Shown here: positions 34,592 through 45,359 of the stretch, piece after piece | Numbering within the stretch: the first letter of the stretch is position 1 | Layout: each line of letters starts with the position of its first letter | Assembly (NCBI GenBank): GCA_028826165.1 | Contig: JAPDFW010000117.1 | Span: forward strand, 79,501-143,500 | Direction: 5' to 3' | From: Anaeramoeba ignava | Taxonomy: Eukaryota; Metamonada; Anaeramoebidae | DNA: 64,000 nt | Program-made: the position numbers and the translations under genes | The notes under the pieces: model-generated | What the model saw: the letters and a program-made list of their open reading frames with translations, nothing else | Told to the model about the DNA's origin: nothing | Database searches by the model: none

Positions 34592-34795
34592 ATGCAAAAT
34601 CAAGATAATAATCCTTATAAATCTTATGAAGAATTTGCAAAAATGAATCAAAAAATGTTTCAAAAATGTAAAAATTTATTCAAGAAAAATTCACAACTTA
34701 AAAAAGAAATTCATAAACTTGATCAAGAAGTTAAAGAATTAAAACAAAAAGAAACAAAGTTATCAAAAGAAATGAAACAAAACAATAAGAATTAA
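34592..34795 (+). CDS. Small coiled-coil protein
   Basis: A 67-residue, single-exon frame begins 78 bp after the RPC8 stop, in a gap that carries a tttcattttttt-type element. Residues 18-62 are strongly heptad-like and highly charged (FKKNSQLKKEIHKLDQEVKEL). It has no low-complexity dipeptide repeat, unlike the spurious frames nearby. I recognise no family. It is probably real, but could be a chance A-rich frame. Confidence 0.5.
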   Translation: MQNQDNNPYKSYEEFAKMNQKMFQKCKNLFKKNSQLKKEIHKLDQEVKELKQKETKLSKEMKQNNKN

Positions 34796-35022
34796 ATTTG
34801 ATTTAATTTCAAACAAATGAAAAACAAACAAATGAAAAATTATTTATTTTAATTTTGATTTAATAAATGAATTTTAATTTTATTTTAATAAATTAATTTT
34901 AATTTTATAAATGAATTTTAATTTTATAAATGAATTTTATTTTGAAATGAATTGATTTTATTTAAAAAATTTGATAAAAATATTTTCTTCAATATTTTTA
35001 AAAAAAACAAAAAAAAAACAAT

Positions 35023-37301
35023 TCATTTTTTCTGATCTTCATATTTCTTAATAAATTCAACAGCAGAACAAAAAGTAGCTAAATAATAACCAAGTTCTGA
35101 AGGAAATTCACGAGGATCACAAAGAGAAACAAGCATTCTTGAATAAGATTCCAAATTTTGAGTTTTTGAATGAACAATAACAAAAATAAAAATTGAAAGA
35201 AAATCATCACCAGAAATAGTTACTTTTCCAACATTTTCCAAACGATTTTCATTTTGAATATTTGTTGTGAAAAAAATTCTATCAGCAGTATTAATCAAAT
35301 TATTTAAGAATTCAAAAGGAACTTTACACAATTGAAATTGCATGAAAGTTGATATAGGTGTATTCCAACACAAACGAGATAATTTTTCTGGTAATTGATA
35401 GAATTCAATCTCCTTATCAAGAAGAACTTGAATATTTTGTTTTAATAATTTGTCTTCTTTTTCACATAAAAGTTGAAAAAATTCAAATATCAAATCAACT
35501 AATGGAAGTAAAATTATTCTTTCTAAACATTTTTCCAAAAGATAATATAATATTTCCTTTGCTTCACTTGATGTGTGATAACCCAAGGAAATATCTTCTA
35601 ATAAAAACTTCATCAATTCGGGATTTTTTTTGATTATTTGCTTTCTTATATTATCCAAAAATTTCCGAATTGATTCCATCACTTTTATATTTGGTTTTCC
35701 ATGTTTTGATTTGATTTCTTTGATATTTTCTTCCAAAAATGTACATGCTCTTAAAATAAATTTATCAAATCGATATTTGTTTTGAATAAATAATATTTTT
35801 ATGCATGCCATTTCAAGTTGGATTAAATATTCTGGAATTTCATTGATTTCCGCTATTTTCATTGTGCATGGAAGAAGTTTTTCTAATTTTTCTATATCTA
35901 TAATTGCTTCTTGTGTTTGTTTTCTTTTTTGTGCGGAATTTTTGTTTTCAATTCTTGGTGAATTGTTTTTGGAATTATTTTTTGATTCGTTTTTGATTTT
36001 ATTTTCTATTGATTTATTTTCCATTGATTTATTTTCTATTGATTTATTTTCTATTGATTTATTTTCCATTGATTTATTTTCTATTGATTTATTTTCTATT
36101 GTTTTATTTTCTATTGTTTTATTTTCTATTGTTTTATTTTCTATTGATTTAGTTGGTGTTTGATCAAAATTGTATTCTATTTTTTCATTTTCAATAATAT
36201 CTTTTGCAATTTTTTGACTTGGATTTCTTGAATTTGATTTTATTTTTTTATTTTTTTTATTTTTAATTTGATTTTGATTTTGATTTTGATTTTTATTTTT
36301 AATTTGATTTAAATTTTCATTTTGATTTTGATTTAAATTTTGATTTAAATTTTGATTTAAATTTTGATTTTGATTTAAATTTTGATTTAAATTTTCATTT
36401 TGATTTTGATTTAAATTTTCATTTAAATTTTGATTTTCATTTTCATTTTGATTTTGATTTAAATTTTCATTTAAATTTTGATTTTCATTTAAATTTTCAT
36501 TTTGATTTTCATTTAAATTTTGATTTTGATTTTCATTTAAATTTTGATTTTGATTTCGATTTTTTTCTTTTTTATCAGAATCATCATCAGTTGAAAAATT
36601 TTTTTGAAAATTATCCGAACTTCTATCAGAATCATCATCAAATTTTTTATCATCAATACTTTGCAAATCATCATTAAAATCAGAATTCTGTTGAGAATCT
36701 GAACTTTGATGATTTTTATCAATCAATCTAGAAAGATTACTAGGAACTCTTTTTAAAATTGGATGAGGTTCTTTATGATTTTTCATTGTGACAAGATCAT
36801 TTAAATTTTTAACAATATATTTGTTCCATTTGTGAAATAAATAAAACTTCACAGAACATCTTGATGATATCTCTTGCGCAATTAATATTGCATCATCTGC
36901 ATAAAATTTTTCTACTTCTTTCTTTCTAAAAATTATTTGTAAAATAAATGTATCAATAACTGAAATTTTTGTCACTTCGTTATATTGTTTTAAACATATG
37001 ATTTTCTCATCTTTGTTATTTTGAAGTTTTATTAAACCTTGTGCTGATAATTTTAGTTTAATTGATTTTTTAAATCCAAACCTAAAAAATGATTAAAAAA
37101 ATAAAAAAAAATTTTTTTCAGTTATTTTTTAATCATTTTTTTATTCGTAATTTTTTTTTTTTACATTGATTTTTGATAAACTTCATATGTTATTTCTTTT
37201 GTATTTAAAAGGAAATTTTGAATAATTTCTTCTGTTGTTTTTTTTTCTTTTTTTGTTTTAAATTTCTTTTTTGTATTTTCTTCAAAAAAAACAAATTCCA
37301 T
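35023..37301 (-). CDS. VPS9-domain guanine-exchange factor
   Basis: Exons 37301-37165 and 37081-35023 (phase 2, QKS|M|FGFKK) encode 731 residues. The C-terminal 250 residues form a helical bundle ending in a VPS9 signature: TISGDDFLSIFIFVIVHS, LVSLCDPREFPSELGYYL, ATFCSAVEFIKKY. The Asp of the SGDD segment and the Tyr of the GYY segment match the positions used by Rabex-5-type factors to activate Rab5-family GTPases on endosomes. The N-terminal 150 residues (SIKLKLSAQGLIKLQ, SVKFYLFHKWNKYI) may be a ubiquitin- or FERM-like fold; this is unassigned. The middle is low complexity (NLNQNQNENLN and repeated IENKSIENK). Confidence 0.85.
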
Positions 37302-37368
37302 TTTAAATTAAAAAAAAATGAAAAAAAAAAAATGAAAAAAAAAAAATTTTTTAATTTTAATTTTAGAT

Positions 37369-38424
37369 TTAAATTTCTTTTATTTTTTCATTAAATAATT
37401 CAATAAAAACTTCTTCTGAAATAATTTCTTGATTTAATTTATTTTTTTGTTTTAAAATTTCAAGTATTTTTTTCCTTTCTAAATTTAATTTTTTTGCAAA
37501 TGAATTAATTTCTTTTTTTTTTAAATTTGGATTTTTTTCTTTTAAAAATTCAATTTGATTTTTAATCATTTTCCTAAATTTAATATCTAAAGAATGAATT
37601 AAATTTCCATTTGAATTTTCATTGATTTCCTTTAAAATATTCTTTCCTTGATCTGTTTGTAATTTTTCTCCGTCTTTAATCATAAATAAAACAACTTGTT
37701 CAAGTAAAAAATCAATTTTGAAAAAATCAATTTGGAAATTATTTTCAAGTAAAATTGTATTTGATTCCCAATTTTGCTTTCCTAATTTAGGTTTTTGGAA
37801 TTTCTCCTCCATTTCCAAAATCACTTCATCAGGAACTCTTTGGTTCATGTCTCTTTTGCTATTAAATTCAATAGTTTTTGTGATGTCAGTGTTGATAAAA
37901 ATTTGTATGAATGAATATCCAATTTTTGTTGAAAATTTATAATATTGCTTTCTCATGCTTCTTAAATAGAAATTATCATCAATTATAAAGAAATTAAAAG
38001 TGTGGCTATCTCTTTGTGTTTGTTTTTCTTGTGATTCTATATTGAATTCTATTGATTTAAAATTTCTATCTTGAAAAAATTTTTCCGAATTTTCATTTTC
38101 ATCTTTTTCTATATAATTTTTTATCTTTTCAAACAACTCATTTCTTGCTTGTTTCCAAGTTATTTTGCTTGTATTTATTTGGCTCTCCTTTTTTGGTATT
38201 GCACATATTTTTTTGCTGTTTTCAAACTTGATATTTTGGTTGATATTTTCATCATAAGAAATTTTGTGGATTTTAATTTTAAAATTTTTATTTTGAAAAA
38301 TATCGAATTTTTGATAAATTTGTGAAAATGTTTTGTGGAAATTTTGGATGATATGATTTGTTAGAGTTGATTTTCCAGTTGCAGGAATGCCTAAAATTAA
38401 AATAAAACAACCAAAAGGAAGCAT
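37369..38424 (-). CDS. PSTK: L-seryl-tRNA(Sec) kinase-like (PSTK)
   Basis: A single 351-residue exon. It begins with a P-loop, GIPATGKSTL (residues about 12-21). Near residue 150 it carries IIDDNFYLRSMRKQYYKF, the DDN...RSMR signature of PSTK, then SFIQIFINTDI, VPDEVILEMEEKFQKP and NWESNTILLE, which follow PSTK order. PSTK phosphorylates Ser-tRNA(Sec), the step before SepSecS makes selenocysteine. KTI12-type kinases share the P-loop but lack this motif set. The gene diverges from the RhoGAP gene with 93 bp between starts. Confidence 0.85.
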   Translation of the reverse strand: MLPFGCFILILGIPATGKSTLTNHIIQNFHKTFSQIYQKFDIFQNKNFKIKIHKISYDENINQNIKFENSKKICAIPKKESQINTSKITWKQARNELFEKIKNYIEKDENENSEKFFQDRNFKSIEFNIESQEKQTQRDSHTFNFFIIDDNFYLRSMRKQYYKFSTKIGYSFIQIFINTDITKTIEFNSKRDMNQRVPDEVILEMEEKFQKPKLGKQNWESNTILLENNFQIDFFKIDFLLEQVVLFMIKDGEKLQTDQGKNILKEINENSNGNLIHSLDIKFRKMIKNQIEFLKEKNPNLKKKEINSFAKKLNLERKKILEILKQKNKLNQEIISEEVFIELFNEKIKEI

Positions 38425-38517
38425 TCCAAAAAAATAACAAAAAAATTAAAAAAATAAAAAATAATTTTTTTTCATTTTTAATTTTAATTTAATTTAATTT
38501 AATTTATTATTAATAAA

Positions 38518-40497
38518 ATGAGTGAATTAATGATTTCTATTGCAAATCTTCAAGGACAAGGTCCTTATGAATTAAGTTTTGCAAAAGGAGAGATTATTCA
38601 AGTATTAAAAAAATATGAAACTGGTTGGTATCAAGGTGAAAAATCAAATGGTCAAATTGGTTGGTTTCCAGTAACTTATTTTGACCCTTATATTCAAAAT
38701 CAAATTCAAAATCAAATTCAAAATCAAAATCAAAATCAAAATCAAATTCAAATTCAAATTCAAATTCAAAATCAAAATCAAAATCAAAATCAAAATCAAA
38801 ATCAAAACCAAAATCAAAACCAAAATCAAAATCAAAATCAAAACCAAAATCAAAATCAAAAAAATCTTCAAGGTTATTTTCAATTAAATTTGAAAATTAA
38901 ATTCAAAATTAAAATTAAAATTAAAATTAAAATTAAAATTTAAAATCAAAATGAAATTTAAAATTAAAATCAAAATCAAAATCAAAATCAAAATCAAAAT
39001 TTAAATCAAAATTTAAATCAAAATTTAAATCAAAATTAAAATCAAAATTAAAATCAATTTAAATTAAAATCAAAATCAAAATTAAATTCAAAATCAAAAT
39101 CAAAATCAAAATAAAAATCAAAATTTAAAAAATTTAAAATGAAAATCAAAATTAAAATTAAAATCAAAATTTAGATTATCCAAATCCTGTTTTTGGAATT
39201 TCACTTGAAGCACTTTTACAAACACAAAAAAACAAAGAACTCAAAATACCAATGATTGTCGAAGAAATTTTAACATATTTAAAAACAAAAGATAAACAAC
39301 TAGAAGATTTATTTTTTAATCATAAATATAAAGAAGAAGAAGTGAATGAATTAAAATCAATATATGATTCAAGAAAAGAAACAAATCAAGGATTATTTGA
39401 TAAATATAGCATTTATTCAATATCACAATTACTCATTTTATTTCTAGATTCTTTACCATCACCAATTTTAACATTTGAATTATTCGATCCTTTTTTAAAA
39501 ACTCATGAAAGAATCGAAAGAAATGAAGATATTCATAGTATTATTTTTTCAATGAGATCTTTGATTCAATTTCTTGCTCAACCAAATAAAGAACTTCTTA
39601 AATCACTGCTTGATTTCATTATCAATTTCCCAAACAGATCTCAACTTGTTCTTTCTGATTCTTTTTTAAGACGATTTGGGGAACTTTTATTAAAACCTGA
39701 TACTAATAATTTTCAAAATGACAAGTTTAAAAATCTTTCTGCAATTCGAATTCAAGTCACAAAACTTTTGATTCAAGAATATCATTATTTTTTTATGGGA
39801 AAAGAATCTACTTTATCTCAAAAAGCAAAAAGTCCTTTAAGAACTTTTAGAGCTGTTGCAATTACTGATTATATAGGAGGAGATGATAGTGAACTTACTT
39901 TTAAAAATGGACAAAAAATTTTAGTACTTCAAAAATATGAAGATGGGTAAAAATTAAAATTAAGACAAAAAATTCAATAACATGAAATTATAAAAAATTA
40001 AGATAAAAAATTCATTAACATGAAATTATAAAAAATTAAGACAAAAAATTCATTAACATGAAATAATGAAATGATTAAAAAAAATCCTTTTTCGTTTTAA
40101 TTTAATTTAGTTGGTGGGAAGGTGAAATTAATGGTGTAAAAGGTATTTTTCCTTTTATTCATGTTGAAATAATTCTTGAAAAATCTCCAAATCAAGAAAA
40201 ACCTAAAATTCCAAGAACTGCTTCTCCAAAAAGAAGACCAAATTTAAGAAATAAATCAAATCCAAATCAAACTCAAACTCAAAAAAAAAATCCAAATCCA
40301 AAAAAAAATCAAAAATCAAATCCAAAATCAAAAATCAAAATCAAAATCAAAATCAAAATCAAAATCAAAATCAAAAACCAAATAGATTTCCTCCTCCAAA
40401 TAGAGGAAGAAAAGCTCCAATTCCAACTGATTTGATTCCAAAAAAAAAAGTAGATGGAAAAATTAATTCTTTACTTAATCGTTTTCAAAATAATTAA
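38518..40497 (+). CDS. SH3-RhoGAP-SH3 protein (frameshifted tail)
   Basis: Exons are 38518-38872, 39175-39949 and 40111-40497 (phase 1, then phase 2). An N-terminal SH3 domain (AKGEIIQVLKKYETGWYQGE, GWFPVTYF) is followed by Asn-Gln repeats. Next comes a RhoGAP domain (NPVFGISLEALLQ, PMIVEEILTYL, LFDKYSIYSISQLLILFLDSL, LLKSLLDFI) and a second SH3 split by an intron (AVAITDYIGGDDSELTF, KYEDG|WWEGEINGVKGIFPFIHVE). RhoGAPs switch off Rho-family GTPases, but the usual GxFR arginine finger reads DLFF here. The tail is Pro/Lys/Asn-rich. The open frame hits a TGA at 40433, whereas the convincing Pro-rich end (RFPPPNRGRKAPIPTDLIP) ending at 40497 is one frame away. Confidence 0.82.
38690..39173. repeat. 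AAAATC/AAATTA repeats spanning exon end and intron
   Basis: AAAATC/AAATTC units encode the Gln-Asn stretch up to about 38865. The 38873-39174 intron continues with AAAATC and AAAATT units, so the donor sits inside a continuous repeat. Confidence 0.85.
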
Positions 40498-40572
40498 AAT
40501 CAAAATAAAAATATTGAACTTTTCTTTTCTTTTTTCTTTTTTCATTTTTTATTATTATTTTTTTATTATTTT

Positions 40573-42402
40573 TTAACATTTTTCTTCTTTTCTTTTTTCA
40601 GTTTCTTTCTCAATTTCTTTTTCAATTTGTTGTTTAACTTCAGCTTTTTTTTCATGAAGCAATTTTGGAGTTTTCTCAACTTGATCCAAAAGTTCATCAT
40701 TTGAATAAACAGATCTTTCATATTCTTCCCATTCCAAATTAGAATTTTTCAAATCCCAAGGACAAACACTTCTTTTCCATCTTAAATAAGGAGAAATTTT
40801 TCCAGTTTTTGGATCTCTTCTTGAATAATGAAGAATTTGTCCATTTCTAATACTTGAATCTGGATCCACTAATAATTTTTTAAATCTGACTTGAGGAATT
40901 CTTTCTAATCTAACTCTAAAAGTTGTTAAAATTTCTCTATGAGTAACTAAAATGACAGATTGTTCACAACATTGTTCTCTCAAAGTAGATAAAATTCTAT
41001 CAACTCTTATACAAACTTGGGCAAGTGATTCACCTTTTTATTAAAGAAAAGAAAGATTATTATTTTTGCCAGTTCAAATTTTTTTTTGCTAGTTCAAAAA
41101 TTTTTTTTCCTTATTTTTTCTTTAAAATATTAATATACCTCCTGGTGGAGCAAAATAATAAGAATCTCTTTCATGTCTTTCCATTTCCCTTTTGAATTTT
41201 TTCATTCTTTCTTGAGGAGATAATAGTTCAAATACTCCCCAATCTCTTTCTCTTAAATATGTTGCTATTATCCATTTTGCTTCTTTTAAATTTAATAAAG
41301 CTGCTGTTTCCATTGCTCTTAAATATTCACTTGTATAATATCTATCAAATTTTTCTCCAATATTTTTTCTAACCCATTCTCCTGCAATTCTTGCTTGTTC
41401 TTGTCCAAGATTTGTTAATCTCCACATTGAACCTATAATTATAATTATAATTTTAATTTTAATTTTGATTTTTGATTTTGATTTTGAATTTAATTTTGAA
41501 TTTGATTTTAATTTTGAATTTGAATTTGATTTTGATTTTGATTTGAACTTGATTTTGAATTTGAATTTGAATTTTGATTTTGATTTTTGATTTTGAATTT
41601 GAATTTGAATTTGAATTTGATTTTGAATTTTGATTTTGAATTTGAATTTAAATTTAATTTTAATTTTAATTTTGAATTTGAATTTGAATTTTGATTTTGA
41701 ATTTAATTTTGAATTTGAATTTGATTTTGAATTTGAATTTGAATTTTGATTTTGATTTTGATTTTGAATTTGAATTTGAATTTGAATTTGAATTTGAATT
41801 TGAATTTGAATATAATTTTGATTTTTAATTTGAATTTTAATTTGAACTTAAATTTGATTTTAATTTTGAATTTTGAATTTGAATTTGAATTTGAATTTAA
41901 TTTTGAAATTGAAATTGAAATTGATTTTGATTTTTAATTTTGAATTTGATTTTGATTTTTAATTTTGATTTTGATTTTTAATTTTGAATTTGAATTTTGA
42001 ATTTGAATTTGATTTTGAATTTGAATTTAAATTTGATTTTAATTTTGAATTTGAATTTCAATTTCAATTTCAATTTGATTTTAATTTTGAATTTGAATTT
42101 GAATTTGAATTTGATTTTGATTTTGATTTTGAATTTGATTTTGATTTAAATTTGAATTTTCAAGTACTTGGTCTTTTGCGAAAATCTGGAGTAAAATTAG
42201 TATTATCTCCTTGGTTTGCTTGAGTAAGAATTCTATTTCCTTCACTTTCACCATGTCTAACAAAAACAATATCAATTGGCATTCTTTTACCTTCTGGTGA
42301 TTCAGCAGGTAATCTATCTGTTATTTTACTAAAAATTTGAAAAAATGCTTTTGAAATTTTAAAAATTGAAAATTGTTTTTGTTTTTTTTGAATTGGAAGC
42401 AT
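40573..42402 (-). CDS. Histidine phosphatase (phosphoglycerate-mutase superfamily)
   Basis: Exons 42402-42168, 41432-41139 and 41033-40573 (both introns phase 1) encode 329 residues. The catalytic RHG motif is VFVRHGESEGN (His50). Other family blocks are LTNLGQEQARIAGEWV, YTSEYLRAMETA, LRERDWGVFE, FAPPGGESLAQVCIRV (restored by the second splice) and VTHREILTTFRV with the second His. Substrates in this superfamily range from sugar phosphates to phosphoproteins and cannot be told from sequence here. The C-terminus is extended by about 40 Glu/Lys-rich residues. The first intron (41433-42167) is an AATTTG/ATTTTG array. Confidence 0.9.
41440..42160. repeat. Intron made of (GAATTT/GATTTT)n
   Basis: About 720 bp of GAATTT and GATTTT hexamers fill the first intron of the histidine phosphatase gene. 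Confidence 0.92.
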
Positions 42403-42479
42403 GAAATTTTTTTTTTAATCAAAAAAGAAAAAAATGAAAAGATAAAAAAATGAAAAAAATTTTTTTTTTTTTTGATATT

Positions 42480-43140
42480 TTTTTTTGACATTTTTCTTAA
42501 TATTTTTCTTAATATTTTTATTAATATTTTTATTAATATTTTTCTTAATATTTTTTATTCCACTTTTTATTAATATTTTTCTTAATATTTTTATTGATAT
42601 TTTTATTAATATTTTTATTAATATTTTTATTAATATTTTTATTTATTCTTTAATTTTTTTATTAATATTTTTATTAATATTTTTTATTAATATTTTTATT
42701 AATATTTTTTATTCAATTTTTTATTAATATTTTTATTAATATTTTTATTAATATTTTTATTAATTTATATTTTTATTAATATTTTTATTAATATTTTTAT
42801 TAATATTTTTATTAATATTTTTATTCCACTTTTTATTAATATTTTTTTTAATTAATATTTTTAATATTTTTATTTAATATTTTTATTAATATTTTTATTA
42901 ATATTTTTATTAATATTTTTATTAATATTTTTATTAATATTTTTATTAATATTTTATTAATATTTTTATTAATATTTTTATTAATATTTTTATTAATATT
43001 TTTATTAATATTTTTATTAATATTTTTATTAATATTTTTATTAATATTTTTATTAATATTTTTATTAATATTTTTATTAATATTTTTATTAATATTTTTA
43101 TTAATATTTTTATTAATATTTTTATTAATATTTTTTTAAA
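42480..43140. repeat. 12-bp minisatellite (TTTTTATTAATA)n
   Basis: About 660 bp of tandem TTTTTATTAATA with TTTTTCTTAATA and TTCCACTTTTTATTAATA variants follows the start of the histidine phosphatase gene, in the spacer toward the NOSIP-like 3' region. I see no gene in 42403-43260; 43141-43260 is A/T homopolymer sequence. Confidence 0.95.
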
Positions 43141-43261
43141 TTTTTAATTTATTTTTAAAAATAATTCATTTTTTTGAAATAAATTTTTGTTCCACTTTTT
43201 CATTTTGATTTTTAATATTTAAATTTATCAAAATAATTTTAATTAAATAAGCAGAATTAAT

Positions 43262-43830
43262 ATTTTTTGATTCATTTTTGAATTAATAATTGCAAATGAT
43301 TTTTTTGATATTTTTTTGAAGATTTTTAATTTATTTTTCTTATGTATTTTTTTTCCTTTTTGCATTTCATATTTTTTTATAATTTTCATTACATCTTTTG
43401 CAAAAATTTTTGTCCACAATTATTTTGAACAAAAATTTTTGTTAATATTTTTACAATATTTTTATTAATATATATTATGTATTTTTGGATCACGTTCCTC
43501 AATTTTCGGAACTAATGTAAATTTTTATTAATTATTTTTTTGTGTCTTTTAATTCCATTTTTTATTTTTAAAAAAAATAATTTTAATTTAATTTCATTTT
43601 TTTCAATTTTTTTTTTTTGTTTTTAATTAAATCTTATCAAATTAATTTGGTTTTATATTACCGAAGGAGTAATTTTTTTTGATTCAATTGAATTATGAGC
43701 TGCAAATGGTTCCTCCTTTTTGAAGGAATAATTTCCCTTTTTTTGTATTTTCTTTTTCTTTTGGCTTTTTGAAATTTCATATCTTTTTTTATAATTTCAT
43801 CAATACATCTTTTGCAAAAATTTAATTTTA
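43262..43830 (-). pseudogene. Duplicated, decayed NOSIP 3' exons
   Basis: Two related blocks follow NOSIP exon 3. At 43664-43830 one frame gives FCKRCIDEIIKKDM and, after a one-base shift in an A run, FKKEEPFAAHNSIESKKI, which fits the family C-terminus. At 43495-43550 there is a second copy of exon 3 (FTLVPKIEERDPKI) sharing over 20 identical bases with 43930-43953. It is followed at 43262-43440 by VQNNCGQKF and, one frame over, CKRCNENYKK. Neither copy reads through. Confidence 0.65.
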
Positions 43831-43920
43831 ATTAGAATAATTTTGAACAAGAAATGGAATTTTAATTTTTTTTTTGATTTCAAGCAAATTTGAAATTTAA
43901 TTTGATTTTGATTTTGAATT

Positions 43921-45120
43921 TTAGATTTCCTCAATTTTCGGAACTAATGTAAAGTTTACTTCAATTAATCTTTTGTATCTTTTTAATTCCATTTTTTTAA
44001 AAAATAAAGAAAAAAATTTTTACTTAATTTAATTTCAATTTTTTTCAATTTTTTTCAATTTGTTTTCAATTTTTGGTTTTTATATTGATTTGGTTTTATA
44101 TTACCTAATTGGTTCACCACCTTCTGGACATAAAATATTTTCACTTGGTTTTTTGACTATTGAATCATTTGCTTTTGGAGTTTTTGATGGCTTTTTTTTT
44201 GAAATTTTTAATTTTAATTTTAATTTTGAATTTTGAATTTTAATTTGAATTTTAATTTGAATTTAATTTTGATTTTTAATTTTAATTTTGAATTTTAAAT
44301 TGAATTTGAATTTAAATTGAATTTTAATTTTGATTTTAATTTTAATTTTAATTTTCATTTTTATTTTAATTTGAATTTAATTTTAATTTTATTTTGATTT
44401 CATTTTAGAATTTTGAATTTAATTTTGATTTTAATTTTGAATTTTAAATTGAAGTTGAATTTTAATTTTATTTTGAATTTTAATTTTATTTTGATTTCAT
44501 TTGAATTTGAATTTGAATTTTGATTTATTTGATTTTAAATTTGAATTTACAACCCAGAAACTTTTAATATCATTTTTGGATTTATCTTTCAATTGATTAT
44601 CTTGTTTTCTAATTTCATCAAATTTCTTTTTCTTTTCAATACTTTGTAAATAAACAGGATCATTTTGCAAAATATTTTCTTTAGTTTGAGGAATTTTATG
44701 AAGAGGAACAATAATTTGAGGATTTTTTTGATTTGAATCTTGAAAATTATTAGATTTTCTTTTAGGTAAAGCACTACATTCAGTTTTATGAAAAGAATAA
44801 ATTTCCGAATCCAAAGCAGAAAGAATTGATGATTTCTTTTCCAATTCAATTTGTTTTTGTTGTTTTTTCCATTCCTCTATTTGTTTCTGTTTTTCTTTCT
44901 TCTGTGAAAGGAAATATTCAAGAATGCATTTTTTACAAAATAAATGTCCTTTTTGACAACTCATTGGATTAATAACTGGTTGTAAACATAAACTGCACAT
45001 TTCAAACCCTTTTAAACTATGTCCTCCTATTATTTTTTTCCTTGTTCCATAGCTTAATTTCTGTTTTTCTGCATATGTAAAAAATGCTTTTGCTGTTGCG
45101 TTTTGACTGTGTCTACTCAT
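43921..45120 (-). CDS. NOSIP: NOSIP-like E3 ubiquitin ligase (C-terminus uncertain)
   Basis: Exons 45120-44551, 44190-44105 and 43978-43921 join cleanly (phase 0, then phase 2). The start MSRHSQNATAKAFFTYAEK, the SYGTRKK segment, the split RING/U-box MCSLCLQPVINPMSC...FCKKCILEYFLSQKKE and the splice-restored SFWV|PSKTPKAN...ILCPEGGEPIR follow the NOSIP/CSU1 family in order. The family acts as an E3 ligase, with nuclear and splicing-associated members. Exon 3 gives YKRLIEVNFTLVPKIEE and then an in-frame TAA, about 60 residues short of the usual end. Sequence resembling the missing C-terminal zinc-binding half lies downstream but is broken (43262-43830). The intron 44191-44550 is a GAATTT-type repeat. 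Confidence 0.78.
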
Positions 45121-45189
45121 TTAAATTTCTTCAAAAAAAAATGAAAAATGAAAAATGATTTTCAATTTTTTTGTTTTTTATTTTTCTGG

Positions 45190-45335
45190 CAAATTAAAAT
45201 CAAAATTAAAATTAAAATCAAAATTAAAATTAAAATTAAAATTAAAATTAAAATTAAAATTAAAATTAAAATTGAAATTATAATTAAAATTAAAATTAAA
45301 ATTAAAATTAAAATTAAAATTGAAAAAGAAAATGA
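45190..45335. repeat. (AAATTA)n spacer
   Basis: An AAATTA array occupies most of the 239-bp spacer between the NOSIP-like start and the stop of the first ankyrin-BTB gene. The NOSIP-side edge carries tandem tttttcattttt-type elements. Confidence 0.85.
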
Positions 45336-45359
45336 ATTGGAATTAAAAAGTGGAATTGA

